Origin: Dehalococcoidia bacterium
GTDB lineage: Bacteria; Chloroflexota; Dehalococcoidia; Dehalococcoidales; UBA3254
Assembly: GCA_025361145.1 (NCBI GenBank)
Contig: JANYAV010000014.1
Coordinates: forward strand, 20,741 to 84,740
DNA length: 64,000 nucleotides
Direction of reading: 5' to 3'
In this document: piece after piece, positions 1 to 8,253 of the stretch
How the letters are laid out: each line of letters starts with the position of its first letter
Numbering within the stretch: position 1 is the stretch's first letter
The notes under the pieces: generated by a model
Told to the model about the DNA's origin: nothing
What the model saw: the letters and a program-made list of their open reading frames with translations, nothing else
The model's database searches: none
Translations under genes and position numbers: made by a program

Positions 1-811
1 CGACCGCCAGGCCAAATGCTTTGTAGCCCTGGCTTCAACCAGCGGAGGTGTGGATATTGAAGACGTAGCCAAAAACACCCCAGAAAAGATCTCCCGTTTG
101 AAAATCGATCCTTTGATAGGTTTAAGCCAGGCAGCAGCCCTAAAAATGCTTGAACAATTCAAGTTGTCACAGGAAGACGCTGCTATATTTGCCCGTATAT
201 TAGTTATCTTATATAAAGCCGCTATCGAAAAGGACGCTGAACTGGTTGAGCTAAATCCTCTTGTGAAGACAGCACAAGGCGCTTTCATGGCCGCAGATGC
301 CCGTATGACGATTGACGACAATGCCATGTTCCGCCACCCCGAATTCGCGGAAAGGTCCTTAAAACAGGAAGAAGATACCCCCCGCGAGGCCGAAGCCCGC
401 AAACAACATTATTCTTATGTTGATCTTGACGGGGATATCGGCATCGTCGGCAATGGCGCCGGACTGGTGATGTCAACGATTGATTTTGTGCAGATTTTCG
501 GCGGTAAACCAGCCAATTTCCTGGATATAGGCGGTGGAGCTCATGTCGAGGTGATCAAGAAGGGTATCCTGCTTGTAATGAATAAACCGGAGGTCAAGGC
601 TGTCTTAATCAATATTTTAGGCGGAATTACCCGCTGCGATGTAGTAGCTACGGGTGTGGTGGAAGCCCTCAAAGCCGCTCCGGTTAAGAAACCCATCGCC
701 GTTAGAATGATAGGGACAAATGAAAAGGAAGGCCAGGAAATCCTGCGCCAGCACGGCATAGAATTTTATCGGGACATGGATAAGGCCGTAGCGTCGATTA
801 TAAAGGCGTAG
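1..811 (+). CDS. sucC: Succinyl-CoA synthetase (ADP-forming) beta subunit, 5' truncated
   Basis: This is the C-terminal part of the beta subunit of succinate-CoA ligase, which with SucD interconverts succinyl-CoA and succinate with ATP formation. The reading frame is open from base 2, so the GTG at 50 is internal and the true start lies upstream of the window. Visible family marks are the segment STSGGVDIEDVA near the left edge, the FLDIGGGA loop and the ILGGITRCD motif of the nucleotide- and CoA-contacting C-terminal domain. sucD follows 125 bases later on the same strand, so the two probably form one transcription unit. The spacer between them is A-rich and repetitive. Confidence 0.95.
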   Translation, partial: DRQAKCFVALASTSGGVDIEDVAKNTPEKISRLKIDPLIGLSQAAALKMLEQFKLSQEDAAIFARILVILYKAAIEKDAELVELNPLVKTAQGAFMAADARMTIDDNAMFRHPEFAERSLKQEEDTPREAEARKQHYSYVDLDGDIGIVGNGAGLVMSTIDFVQIFGGKPANFLDIGGGAHVEVIKKGILLVMNKPEVKAVLINILGGITRCDVVATGVVEALKAAPVKKPIAVRMIGTNEKEGQEILRQHGIEFYRDMDKAVASIIKA

Positions 812-817
812 AATGAA

Positions 818-851
818 GTCAAAAGTTAAAACGCAAAGGTCAAAAGTTAAA
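818..851 (+). repeat. Short direct repeat in sucC-sucD spacer
   Basis: The 13-mer GTCAAAAGTTAAA occurs at 818-830 and again at 839-851, followed by a degenerate third copy (TTCAAAAGGTAAAAG). It is a low-complexity A-rich tract of unknown role, similar in style to other spacers in this window (7480-7530, 32495-32555). Confidence 0.6.
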
Positions 852-936
852 TTCAAAAGGTAAAAGTAAGAACGACATAAATTACACGTAGCGAAATTCT
901 AGATTTATATAACTAATTTGAGTTTGGGGAATAATA

Positions 937-1806
937 ATGAGCATTATTGTAAATAAGGACACCAGGGTTGTAGTCCGAGGGATTACGGGCAACCAGGGGC
1001 GTTTTCATACTGCCTCCATGAAAGCTTACGGGACTAAACTCGTGGCTGGTGTTACTCCTGCTAAAGGTGGACAGGAAGTGGAAGGCATACCGGTTTTTAA
1101 CAACATGCGAGACGCCATCGCAAAGACCGGTGCGAATACCTCCATCATGTTTGTCCCGGCCCGTTTTACTAAAGAAGCCGTCCTGGAAGATATCGAAACC
1201 GGCATCAAAACCATAGTTATTATCACTGAAGGCGTTCCTCTAGTGGACGAGATCGAGTTTGTCGCCCAAGCTAAAAAGAAAGGGGTAACCATCATCGGCC
1301 CCAACTGCCCGGGTATTATCAATCCGTTACTAAAAATTAAAGTGGGTATTTTACCCGACCAGCTTTTCTCTCCCGGGCCAATCGGCATTGTTTCCCGCAG
1401 CGGCACCCTGACATACGAAATCGCTAACTTTCTTTCCAAAGCGGGAGCTGGTCAGAGCACCTGCATAGGCATGGGTGGAGATCCGATCATAGGGCTGGAT
1501 TTCGTAACTCTGCTTGAGATGTTCAGAAAAGATGATGAAACCAAAGCAGTGGTACTTATTGGCGAGATAGGCGGCAATGCTGAAGAAATGGCCGCCCAAT
1601 ATATAAAAGAAACCAACTATCCTAAACAAGTGGTGGCTTACATCGCCGGCAGAATGGCGCCCAAAGGCAAACGCATGGGTCATGCAGGTGCAATAATTAT
1701 GGGCGAGGCGGGGACCGCAGCCTCAAAAATAGAGGCTTATGCTGCGGCGGGTGTAATCGTGTCTGAAAAGCTCAGCGACATCGTTAAATTAGTGAACATA
1801 AAATAG
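937..1806 (+). CDS. sucD: Succinyl-CoA synthetase alpha subunit
   Basis: The alpha subunit of succinate-CoA ligase binds CoA and carries the phosphohistidine intermediate. The 289-residue length is normal for the family. An N-terminal Rossmann-type CoA-binding domain (RGITGNQGRFH near residue 15) is followed by the GPNCPGIINP motif and the phosphorylated histidine in GHAGAI at about residue 249. A GGGG-type ribosome site precedes the ATG. It lies directly after sucC and 22 bases before a malic enzyme gene, which places substrate-level ATP formation in a C4-dicarboxylate operon. Confidence 0.96.
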   Translation: MSIIVNKDTRVVVRGITGNQGRFHTASMKAYGTKLVAGVTPAKGGQEVEGIPVFNNMRDAIAKTGANTSIMFVPARFTKEAVLEDIETGIKTIVIITEGVPLVDEIEFVAQAKKKGVTIIGPNCPGIINPLLKIKVGILPDQLFSPGPIGIVSRSGTLTYEIANFLSKAGAGQSTCIGMGGDPIIGLDFVTLLEMFRKDDETKAVVLIGEIGGNAEEMAAQYIKETNYPKQVVAYIAGRMAPKGKRMGHAGAIIMGEAGTAASKIEAYAAAGVIVSEKLSDIVKLVNIK

Positions 1807-1828
1807 ACATATATTTAAGGAGATTAAC

Positions 1829-3187
1829 GTGGCACAGAAAAAAATGACCAAAGAGGAATTAGTGGCTAAAGCCCAAAAACCGGGCCAGGACGCCATGATT
1901 CTTCACCCCTTTTATCGCGGCAAGATGCAAACTGTTCCCAAATGCTGCATCCGCGACATAAACGACATGTCTGTCTGGTATTCCCCCGGCGTAGCCGCAC
2001 CCTGCAAGGCTATTCAAGCCGATCCTCTCAAGGTCTATGACATGACCAGCAAGTGGAATACGGTGGCCGTGGTTTCAGATGGCACCCGTGTTCTAGGACT
2101 GGGTGATATCGGCCCTGAAGCGGCATTACCGGTCATGGAAGGCAAGGCACTGCTCTTTAAATATCTGGGTGGAGTGGACGCAGTGGCAATCTGCCTGGAT
2201 ACCAAAGACCCCGACGAAATCATCCGCACTGTCAAGCTTTTACAGCCGTCCTTTGGCGGTATTAACCTGGAAGATATCAACAATCCCAAATGCTTTTACA
2301 TCCTGGATCGGCTGCGCAAAGAAGCCCGCATTCCAGTTTGGCATGACGATCAACAGGGTACCGCAGCCATCACCCTGGCCGGTATTATTAATGCCTTGAA
2401 AGTCGTCGGCAAGAACAAAAAGAACGTTAAAGTTTGTAATATCGGCGTGGGCGCCGCTAACGTCGCCATTATCCGCTTGATGGAAGCTGACGGCTTTAAA
2501 CCCGAGAACATGATCTTGGTGGACAGCAAAGGCATCTTGAGCAGTAAGAGAAAAGATATCGAAGCCCAGCAGAAAGAAAATCCTTATAAATGGGATTTGG
2601 CCAAACGTACCAATCCTGAGAATAGGGAAGGCGGTATCGAGGAAGCCTTAAAGGGTGCTGATATCTGCATCTCCCTGTCTAAATCTGGACCTGACACCAT
2701 TAAACCCGAATGGCTGAAGGGCATGAATAAAGATGGCATCGGCTTCTTCTGCGCCAATCCTGTACCGGAAATCTGGCCCTGGGACGCCAAAGAAGCGGGA
2801 CTGCGCATCGTGGCTACCGGTCGTTCTGATTTCGAGAACCAGGTCAACAACTCGGTTGGTTTCCCCGGCATCTTCAGAGGAGCGCTGGATGTGCGCGCGA
2901 CCACTATTACCGATGAAATGTGCATTGCGGCCTCTTATGAAATGGCCAAATTCGCCGAGAAAGGCGGTTTAAGCGAGACTCACATTGTTCCTACCATGGC
3001 TGACTTCGATGTCTACATCGATGAAGCGGTCGCGGTGGGTATGAAAGCTATTGAACAGGGCGTGGCCCTGAAACCCATGTCCCGTGAAGAACTTTACAAA
3101 ACCTGCTCAACTATTATCAGACAGTCTCACGAGACGATAGACCTCTTATTGAAAAATGTAATTCCTCCTCCCCCAGCTGGCGTATAA
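1829..3187 (+). CDS. Malic enzyme (NAD(P)-dependent malate dehydrogenase, decarboxylating)
   Basis: The enzyme oxidatively decarboxylates malate to pyruvate and CO2, or runs in reverse. The 452 residues match the short bacterial malic enzyme without a phosphotransacetylase tail. Visible are the substrate-region segment MSVWYSPGVAAPC, a conserved WHDDQQGTA motif carrying metal-binding acids, and a nucleotide-binding Rossmann segment NIGVGAANVAIIRL. The GTG start at 1829 is chosen because AAGGAG lies just upstream. Cofactor preference (NAD or NADP) cannot be told from sequence alone. Its place between sucD and fumarase suggests exchange of carbon between pyruvate and the C4 acids. Confidence 0.92.
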   Translation: MAQKKMTKEELVAKAQKPGQDAMILHPFYRGKMQTVPKCCIRDINDMSVWYSPGVAAPCKAIQADPLKVYDMTSKWNTVAVVSDGTRVLGLGDIGPEAALPVMEGKALLFKYLGGVDAVAICLDTKDPDEIIRTVKLLQPSFGGINLEDINNPKCFYILDRLRKEARIPVWHDDQQGTAAITLAGIINALKVVGKNKKNVKVCNIGVGAANVAIIRLMEADGFKPENMILVDSKGILSSKRKDIEAQQKENPYKWDLAKRTNPENREGGIEEALKGADICISLSKSGPDTIKPEWLKGMNKDGIGFFCANPVPEIWPWDAKEAGLRIVATGRSDFENQVNNSVGFPGIFRGALDVRATTITDEMCIAASYEMAKFAEKGGLSETHIVPTMADFDVYIDEAVAVGMKAIEQGVALKPMSREELYKTCSTIIRQSHETIDLLLKNVIPPPPAGV

Positions 3188-3229
3188 TAATTTCATTTAA
3201 TGTGGTAAAACTGCCTGAAAGGAGAAAAC

Positions 3230-4075
3230 ATGAGGGAAATAAATGCCGCGGAAATTACCAAAACAGTAGATTCGCTTTTTCGCGAAGCCAATTTTTACCT
3301 AACCGATGATGTTCTGGCTGCCCTCAAAAATGCGGCCAAGAACGAAGAATCAACGGTGGGTAAAGAAGTCCTGGAACAGATTATCGAGAACGCGGCAGTA
3401 GCCGCTAAAGAACAAATTCCCCTATGCCAGGATTGCGGGGCGGCCGTTGTTTTCGTGGAGCTGGGACAGGAAGTCCACGTTACAGGAGGCGATCTGAACA
3501 GCGCCATTAATGAAGGCATCAAGAAGGCTTACGAGGGGGGCTATCTGCGTAAGTCTATGGTCAAACAGCCTTTTTCAGACAGAATTAATACCAAAGATAA
3601 TACCCCCGGTATTATTTACACGGAGATTGTACCGGGTGACAAAGTAAAAATCACAGTGGTGCCCAAGGGCGGCGGCGCCGAGAACATGAGCCGGCTGGTA
3701 ATGCTGACTCCTTCAGCCGGACGCCAGGGCATCATAGATCAGGTACTTAAGGCTGTAGACGAGGCTGGTTCCAATCCCTGTCCGCCGCTAATTGTGGGCG
3801 TGGGTATTGGCGGTACGGCGGAAAAAACGCTGCTGTTAGCCAAGAAATCGCTACTGCGTAAAGTGGGTGAGCATAATCCTGATCCTGAATACGCTGAACT
3901 AGAAAAAGAGTTATTAACTAAAATCAATGCCCTTGGCATTGGCCCAATGGGTTACGGAGGCCGCACCACCGCCCTGGCGGTTAATGTGGAGGTTTTCCCG
4001 TCTCATCTGGCCAGTATGCCGATGGCAGTCAATCTAAATTGCCATAGCTCACGGCACAAAGAGGCGATAATATGA
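3230..4075 (+). CDS. Fumarate hydratase class I, alpha (catalytic N-terminal) subunit
   Basis: This is the large subunit of a two-subunit, [4Fe-4S]-dependent fumarase/tartrate dehydratase that hydrates fumarate to malate. The three expected cluster cysteines are visible in LCQDCG (residues 66-69), SNPCPP and LNCHSSRH. The 281-residue length fits the split class I form. AAGGAG precedes the ATG. Its stop overlaps the start of the flavoprotein gene by four bases (ATGA). The matching beta subunit is not adjacent but lies 3.5 kb downstream at 7571, after the four succinate dehydrogenase genes. Fumarase and L(+)-tartrate dehydratase cannot be separated by sequence alone; context favours fumarase. 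Confidence 0.93.
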   Translation: MREINAAEITKTVDSLFREANFYLTDDVLAALKNAAKNEESTVGKEVLEQIIENAAVAAKEQIPLCQDCGAAVVFVELGQEVHVTGGDLNSAINEGIKKAYEGGYLRKSMVKQPFSDRINTKDNTPGIIYTEIVPGDKVKITVVPKGGGAENMSRLVMLTPSAGRQGIIDQVLKAVDEAGSNPCPPLIVGVGIGGTAEKTLLLAKKSLLRKVGEHNPDPEYAELEKELLTKINALGIGPMGYGGRTTALAVNVEVFPSHLASMPMAVNLNCHSSRHKEAII

Positions 4076-5781
4076 GAAAATTAAAACACGACGTAATCAT
4101 TATAGGTTCCGGTCTGGCCGGGTTCAGAGCGGCGATTGAAGCCGCCAAAAATCCTGCGTTAAGTGTGGCGATTGTTTCCAAGGTACAGCTGATGCGTTCC
4201 CATTCAGTCTGCGCAGAAGGCGGTACTGCCGCGGTGATGCGCCCTGATTTGGGAGATAGCTACGAGCTGCATGCCTGGGACACTGTCAGAGGCGCAGATT
4301 TCCTGTGCGACCAGGATGTAGTCTGGCGCTTTGTGCAGGAAATACCCAAAGAACTGCTAAGGCTGGAGCACTGGGGAATTCCCTGGTCAAGGCAACCAGA
4401 TGGACGCATGGACCAGCGCCCCTTCGGTGGACATAGCTTTGACAGAGCCACCTTCGCGGCGGACAAGACGGGCTTCTTCGAGATGCAGACACTGTATGAT
4501 ACTCTGCAAAAATATGATAATATCACCCGCTATGATGAGTGCTATGTTTCCTCAATTTTGACTAAAAACGGACAATTCTGCGGTGTGGCGGTCTGGAGCC
4601 TGACCACTGGAGAATTCTTCGTAATACAGGGTAAATCCGTGGTGATCGCTACTGGTGGCGCTTGCCGTATGTATGGGTTTACCACTTACTCTTTGACTGC
4701 CACCGGTGATGGTATGGCCATGGCTTACAGGGCAGGCTTGCCCTTGAAAGACCTGGAGTTTGTGCAATTCCATCCTACCGGTTTAATTCCCTCTGGTATC
4801 TTAATGACGGAAGCCTGCCGAGGCGAGGGCGGTTATCTGCGCAACTCAAAAGGCGAAAGATTCATGGAAAAATACGCTCCTGGCAAAATGGAACTAGCTC
4901 CGCGAGATATTGTGTCCCGTTCAGAACAAACAGAAATTGAAGCCGGCCGGGGCATTGTGGGTCCCGAGGGCATCCTGGGCATCAGCCTTGATCTGACTCA
5001 CCTGGGCGCCAAGCAGATCAACGAGCGTCTGCCTTTAATCCGGGAAGTTACCATTAAACTGAATAATATTGATCCGATCAATGAGCCTATTCCGATTAAA
5101 CCTGTCGCTCATTATTTTATGGGCGGCGTGCATACCGATATTGACGGAGCTACCCCCGTAGCGGGCATCTGGTGCGCCGGAGAGGCCGCCTGCGTGTCTC
5201 TGCACGGAGCGAATCGTCTCGGTTCCAACTCAACTGGGGAATGCCTGGTCTGGGGTAAAATAACCGGTGAAAAAGCCGCTGAATTTGCGGTCAAGAACAA
5301 AACCCATCTGGAATTGCCGTCTGACGCAGCCCTGCAGGATGAAGAAAACAAGGTCTTCGGGCGCTTTAAAACTGAGGGCAAGGAAAGCTCTTACGCCATC
5401 CGCCATGAGCTTCAGAAAGCCATGGACAACTATGTGGGTGTTTTCCGGACTGAACCCGAACTGGCGAAAGCCCTGAAAATTATCCAGGACCTTAAGCAGA
5501 CTGTAGATCATTTCAAGGTAACGGACAAGGGCCGGATCTACAATACAGATCTGATGAGCGCAATTGAATCAGATAACCTGCTGGATCTATCCGAAGTAAT
5601 CGTAACCGGAGCTCTGGCACGCCAGGAATCCAGAGGCGCCCATTCCCGCCGCGATTTTCCGGTGCGCGATGATGCGAACTGGTTTAAGCATTCGATGGCC
5701 TACTACACTTCCCAGGGACCCAGAATGGACTATATCCCTGTGGCAGTGAATATGTGGAAACCTGTTGAGAGAAAATACTAA
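4072..5781 (+). CDS. sdhA: Succinate dehydrogenase/fumarate reductase flavoprotein subunit
   Basis: The catalytic FAD subunit interconverts succinate and fumarate. At the N-terminus is the dinucleotide-binding motif GSGLAGFRAA, followed by SHSVCAEGG, in which His44 is the expected covalent FAD attachment site. Further in are FHPTG, the RGEGG loop, HYFMGG and the GANRLGSNS segment with active-site residues. The C-terminus carries the SRGAHSRRDFP motif. The 569 residues are full length. It is translationally coupled to fumarase alpha and followed by two membrane anchors and an iron-sulfur subunit. Direction (oxidation or fumarate reduction) cannot be decided from sequence. Confidence 0.95.
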   Translation: MRKLKHDVIIIGSGLAGFRAAIEAAKNPALSVAIVSKVQLMRSHSVCAEGGTAAVMRPDLGDSYELHAWDTVRGADFLCDQDVVWRFVQEIPKELLRLEHWGIPWSRQPDGRMDQRPFGGHSFDRATFAADKTGFFEMQTLYDTLQKYDNITRYDECYVSSILTKNGQFCGVAVWSLTTGEFFVIQGKSVVIATGGACRMYGFTTYSLTATGDGMAMAYRAGLPLKDLEFVQFHPTGLIPSGILMTEACRGEGGYLRNSKGERFMEKYAPGKMELAPRDIVSRSEQTEIEAGRGIVGPEGILGISLDLTHLGAKQINERLPLIREVTIKLNNIDPINEPIPIKPVAHYFMGGVHTDIDGATPVAGIWCAGEAACVSLHGANRLGSNSTGECLVWGKITGEKAAEFAVKNKTHLELPSDAALQDEENKVFGRFKTEGKESSYAIRHELQKAMDNYVGVFRTEPELAKALKIIQDLKQTVDHFKVTDKGRIYNTDLMSAIESDNLLDLSEVIVTGALARQESRGAHSRRDFPVRDDANWFKHSMAYYTSQGPRMDYIPVAVNMWKPVERKY

Positions 5782-5840
5782 TAAACAGTTTCGAGTTTTG
5801 AGTTACTAGTATCGTAAATCGATAATAAAAGGAGGCGTTT

Positions 5841-6290
5841 ATGCAGACCGAGGTTAAACCTCGCCCTAACCAACTCGGCATCGTCGGCTGGTTCTGGGGA
5901 GGTAATTATAAAATAGAACGCTACCTCTACATTCTTCATAGAGTAACAGGGGTGGGGCTGATCTTATTTGCCATGTTTCACCTTTTTGAAACTACGGTAA
6001 TGAGGAACCAGGGAGAATCGGTCTGGGAAATGACCATGAGGTTCCTGGCAAACCCGATTTTTGAAATTGGCCTGATCCTGGTGGGTTTCGCTTTTGTCAT
6101 TCATATGCTGAATGGAGCCCGCCTGATAATACAGGAATTAGGTTATCTATTGGGCAGACCAAAACGCCCGGTCTATCCTTACTCTGATGCCATCCGCCGG
6201 AAACGGGGTATTACCATGATTTTCATGGCGGTGATCATCGTGTTGATGGTGGTCTTTGTGCTTAATCGATTCATAGGAGGTGCAGTGTAA
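5841..6290 (+). CDS. sdhC: Succinate dehydrogenase cytochrome b subunit
   Basis: A membrane anchor of 149 residues with three hydrophobic segments (about residues 35-55, 75-95 and 120-145). The segment YLYILHRVTGVGLILFAMFH carries the conserved H-R-x-(S/T)-G motif and a second histidine that are typical quinone- and haem-site residues of SdhC. AAAGGAGG precedes the ATG. The stop codon overlaps the start of the next anchor gene by one base (TAATG), as expected for coupled complex subunits. Confidence 0.88.
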   Translation: MQTEVKPRPNQLGIVGWFWGGNYKIERYLYILHRVTGVGLILFAMFHLFETTVMRNQGESVWEMTMRFLANPIFEIGLILVGFAFVIHMLNGARLIIQELGYLLGRPKRPVYPYSDAIRRKRGITMIFMAVIIVLMVVFVLNRFIGGAV

Positions 6291-6643
6291 TGTTAAAAAC
6301 ACGCATGCAGCTACTTTTCTATTTGTCCGCGATAGGCCTGGCGGTTTTTCTGGGAATACACATGGCCGTACAACACCTGAATAACGTACTGGCAACCGGT
6401 GATACCGCTCCGACGTCCTGGTTATCCATGATTGGCAGGGCAACCCAGAATGGCTGGGTGGTAATTTACATATTAATGCTGGTTTTCGGCCTTTATCACG
6501 GGCTTTATGGTTTGAGAGGAATAATCATTGAAATGACCAAAAGCGATAAGGCCATCAACCTGGTCAACCGGATATTTATTGTGGGTGGAATAATTATATT
6601 CGCCTGGGCGGCTTATATACCGATCGCCCTGGCAACCAGATAG
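6290..6643 (+). CDS. sdhD: Succinate dehydrogenase membrane anchor, second subunit
   Basis: A 117-residue protein with three hydrophobic helices. Histidines that could ligate haem are seen in GIHMAVQH and in YHGLYG. The family is recognised mainly from position between sdhC and sdhB, from length and from the YHGLYGLRGI segment common in SdhD. It begins within the sdhC stop codon and ends nine bases before sdhB, whose AGGAGG site lies in that gap. Confidence 0.85.
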   Translation: MLKTRMQLLFYLSAIGLAVFLGIHMAVQHLNNVLATGDTAPTSWLSMIGRATQNGWVVIYILMLVFGLYHGLYGLRGIIIEMTKSDKAINLVNRIFIVGGIIIFAWAAYIPIALATR

Positions 6644-6651
6644 GAGGTAAC

Positions 6652-7470
6652 ATGCCGGATAAAGAGACCTCAGTAACGTTTAAAGTTCAAAGATTTGATC
6701 CTGAAAAGGATAAACAGCCAAGGATGCAGGAGTTTATTGTACCGACCAGACGGGGTATGACGATACTCGACGCCTTACTTTATATTAAGGAAAACCTGGA
6801 CGGCACGCTGGCCTTTAGGACTTCCTGCCGTATGGGTATCTGCGGTTCCTGTGGAATGTATATCAATAACTATCCGAGACTGGCCTGTCACACTCAGATA
6901 GCTGAGTTGGAGAGCGCAGTAGTCACGGTCAAACCTTTGCCGAACTCTCCCATCATCAAAGACCTGGCGGTGGATCTTCAGCCCATGTTCGACAAGCATA
7001 AATCGATCAAACCTTATATCGTCCAGGAAAACAAAACGGAAGAAAGCAATTTAACCCATGAATACGTGCAGAAACCCGAGGAAGTAGAAGAGTACGAACA
7101 ATTCTCTTATTGCATCAAATGCGGTATTTGCGTAGCGGCTTGCCCAACCTCCGCTTCTGACGCTAAATTTTTAGGACCACAAGCGCTGGGACAGGCTTAT
7201 CGCTATTGCGCTGACAGCAGAGATGCAGGTTCAGCCGAGAGATTAACAATAACTGAATCAAATCACGGCGCCTGGCGCTGCCATTTAGCCGGAGCATGTT
7301 CGGAAGCCTGCCCCAAGGGTGTAGACCCGGGGCTAGCTATCCAGTTACTTAAGAACAAGATGGCTAAACAAGCCTTAGCGGGCCCCCAGAAAAATAAAAA
7401 GGTGGCGATCTATCCGGAACCTAAAGAAATCAAGCCCAGGGTAGCAGTGCCACCATTCACGGCAAAATAA
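6652..7470 (+). CDS. sdhB: Succinate dehydrogenase/fumarate reductase iron-sulfur subunit
   Basis: The electron-transfer subunit links the flavoprotein to the membrane anchors. The N-terminal ferredoxin-like domain has the [2Fe-2S] ligands Cys59, Cys64, Cys67 and Cys79. The C-terminal domain holds CIKCGICVAACP (Cys154, 157, 160, 164) and a second cluster set Cys210, Cys216 and Cys220, matching the usual [4Fe-4S] and [3Fe-4S] pattern. The 272 residues include a basic, proline-rich tail of about 25 residues beyond the last cluster motif. It closes the sdhACDB run before fumarase beta. Confidence 0.95.
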   Translation: MPDKETSVTFKVQRFDPEKDKQPRMQEFIVPTRRGMTILDALLYIKENLDGTLAFRTSCRMGICGSCGMYINNYPRLACHTQIAELESAVVTVKPLPNSPIIKDLAVDLQPMFDKHKSIKPYIVQENKTEESNLTHEYVQKPEEVEEYEQFSYCIKCGICVAACPTSASDAKFLGPQALGQAYRYCADSRDAGSAERLTITESNHGAWRCHLAGACSEACPKGVDPGLAIQLLKNKMAKQALAGPQKNKKVAIYPEPKEIKPRVAVPPFTAK

Positions 7471-7481
7471 ATAACCAAATC

Positions 7482-7530
7482 ACAAATAAGAGACTAAAAA
7501 ACAAATACCAAATAAAATATTAGAGTTAAA
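7482..7530 (+). repeat. A-rich spacer with CAAATA repeats
   Basis: The spacer before fumarase beta contains several near copies of ACCAAAT/ACAAATA in tandem. It is low-complexity sequence with no coding potential that I can see, of the same style as the sucC-sucD spacer. Confidence 0.45.
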
Positions 7531-7570
7531 GTAGTTTACATAAACAATAGTAATTCCTGAGGAGGCCTCA

Positions 7571-8128
7571 ATGATAAAAAATGTTTCTTTGCCGTTAACT
7601 GACGAGATTATTAAAGACTTACATGCCGGGGATAATGTGCTATTAACCGGCGTCTTATATGTGGGACGAGACGCGGCGCATAAAAGATTGGTAGAAGCTT
7701 TAGACAAGGGCCAGGCTTTACCTTTCGATGTTAAAGGCCAGACAATTTATTACATGGGGCCTTCGCCGGCAAAACCAGGGCAGGTCATCGGTGCAGCCGG
7801 ACCCACAACCAGCGGACGGATGGATAGCTATGCTCCCCGCCTGATGCAGGAAGGACTCAAAGGCATGATTGGCAAAGGCAACCGTGCTAAACCCGTTAAA
7901 GAAGCCATGGTTAAATACAAAGCAGTCTATTTTGCCGCCATTGGCGGAGCCGGGGCACTGATAGCTAAAAGCATCAAGAAATCAGAAATTGTAGCTTACG
8001 AAGAACTGGGTGCTGAAGCAGTTCGCAGACTAGAAGTAGATAATTTCCCGGTGACGGTGATCAACGATATTTACGGTAAAGACCTCTACGAAGAAGGAAA
8101 ATGCAAATATCGAGTTGCCGTTAAATAA
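7571..8128 (+). CDS. Fumarate hydratase class I, beta (C-terminal) subunit
   Basis: This is the small subunit of the split class I fumarase whose alpha subunit is at 3230-4075. Family marks are the N-terminal LTDEIIKDLHAGD segment, GRDAAHKR, IYYMGPSP and the strongly conserved GPTTSGRMDSYAP motif. The 185-residue length is usual. GAGGAGG precedes the ATG. The gene is cut off from its partner by sdhACDB but is co-directional, so both subunits may come from one long message. A hairpin follows at 8158-8187. Confidence 0.93.
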   Translation: MIKNVSLPLTDEIIKDLHAGDNVLLTGVLYVGRDAAHKRLVEALDKGQALPFDVKGQTIYYMGPSPAKPGQVIGAAGPTTSGRMDSYAPRLMQEGLKGMIGKGNRAKPVKEAMVKYKAVYFAAIGGAGALIAKSIKKSEIVAYEELGAEAVRRLEVDNFPVTVINDIYGKDLYEEGKCKYRVAVK

Positions 8129-8157
8129 TACCAGGCCAATTTAGAATTTGAAAGCAT

Positions 8158-8187
8158 ATAAGCCCAATCATAAATGATTGGGCTTAT
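8158..8187 (+). terminator. Hairpin terminator after the dicarboxylate operon
   Basis: A 13-bp perfect stem (8158-8170 with 8175-8187) around a TAAA loop contains AGCCCAATCA/TGATTGGGCT. The U-tract after it is weak. It separates fumarase beta from the nadB promoter. Confidence 0.7.
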
Positions 8188-8212
8188 TCCTAATAAAATT
8201 CCTGCATAAATT

Positions 8213-8241
8213 TTGAATTATTCTTTTTACGACTATATACT
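8213..8241 (+). promoter_or_regulatory. Sigma-70-like promoter of nadB
   Basis: TTGAAT at 8213-8218, a 17-base spacer and TATACT at 8236-8241. The expected transcription start (about 8248) lies upstream of the ATG at 8254 but downstream of the GTG at 8245. This supports the ATG and implies a leader of only about six bases. Confidence 0.6.
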
Positions 8242-8253
8242 TGAGTGAATACG

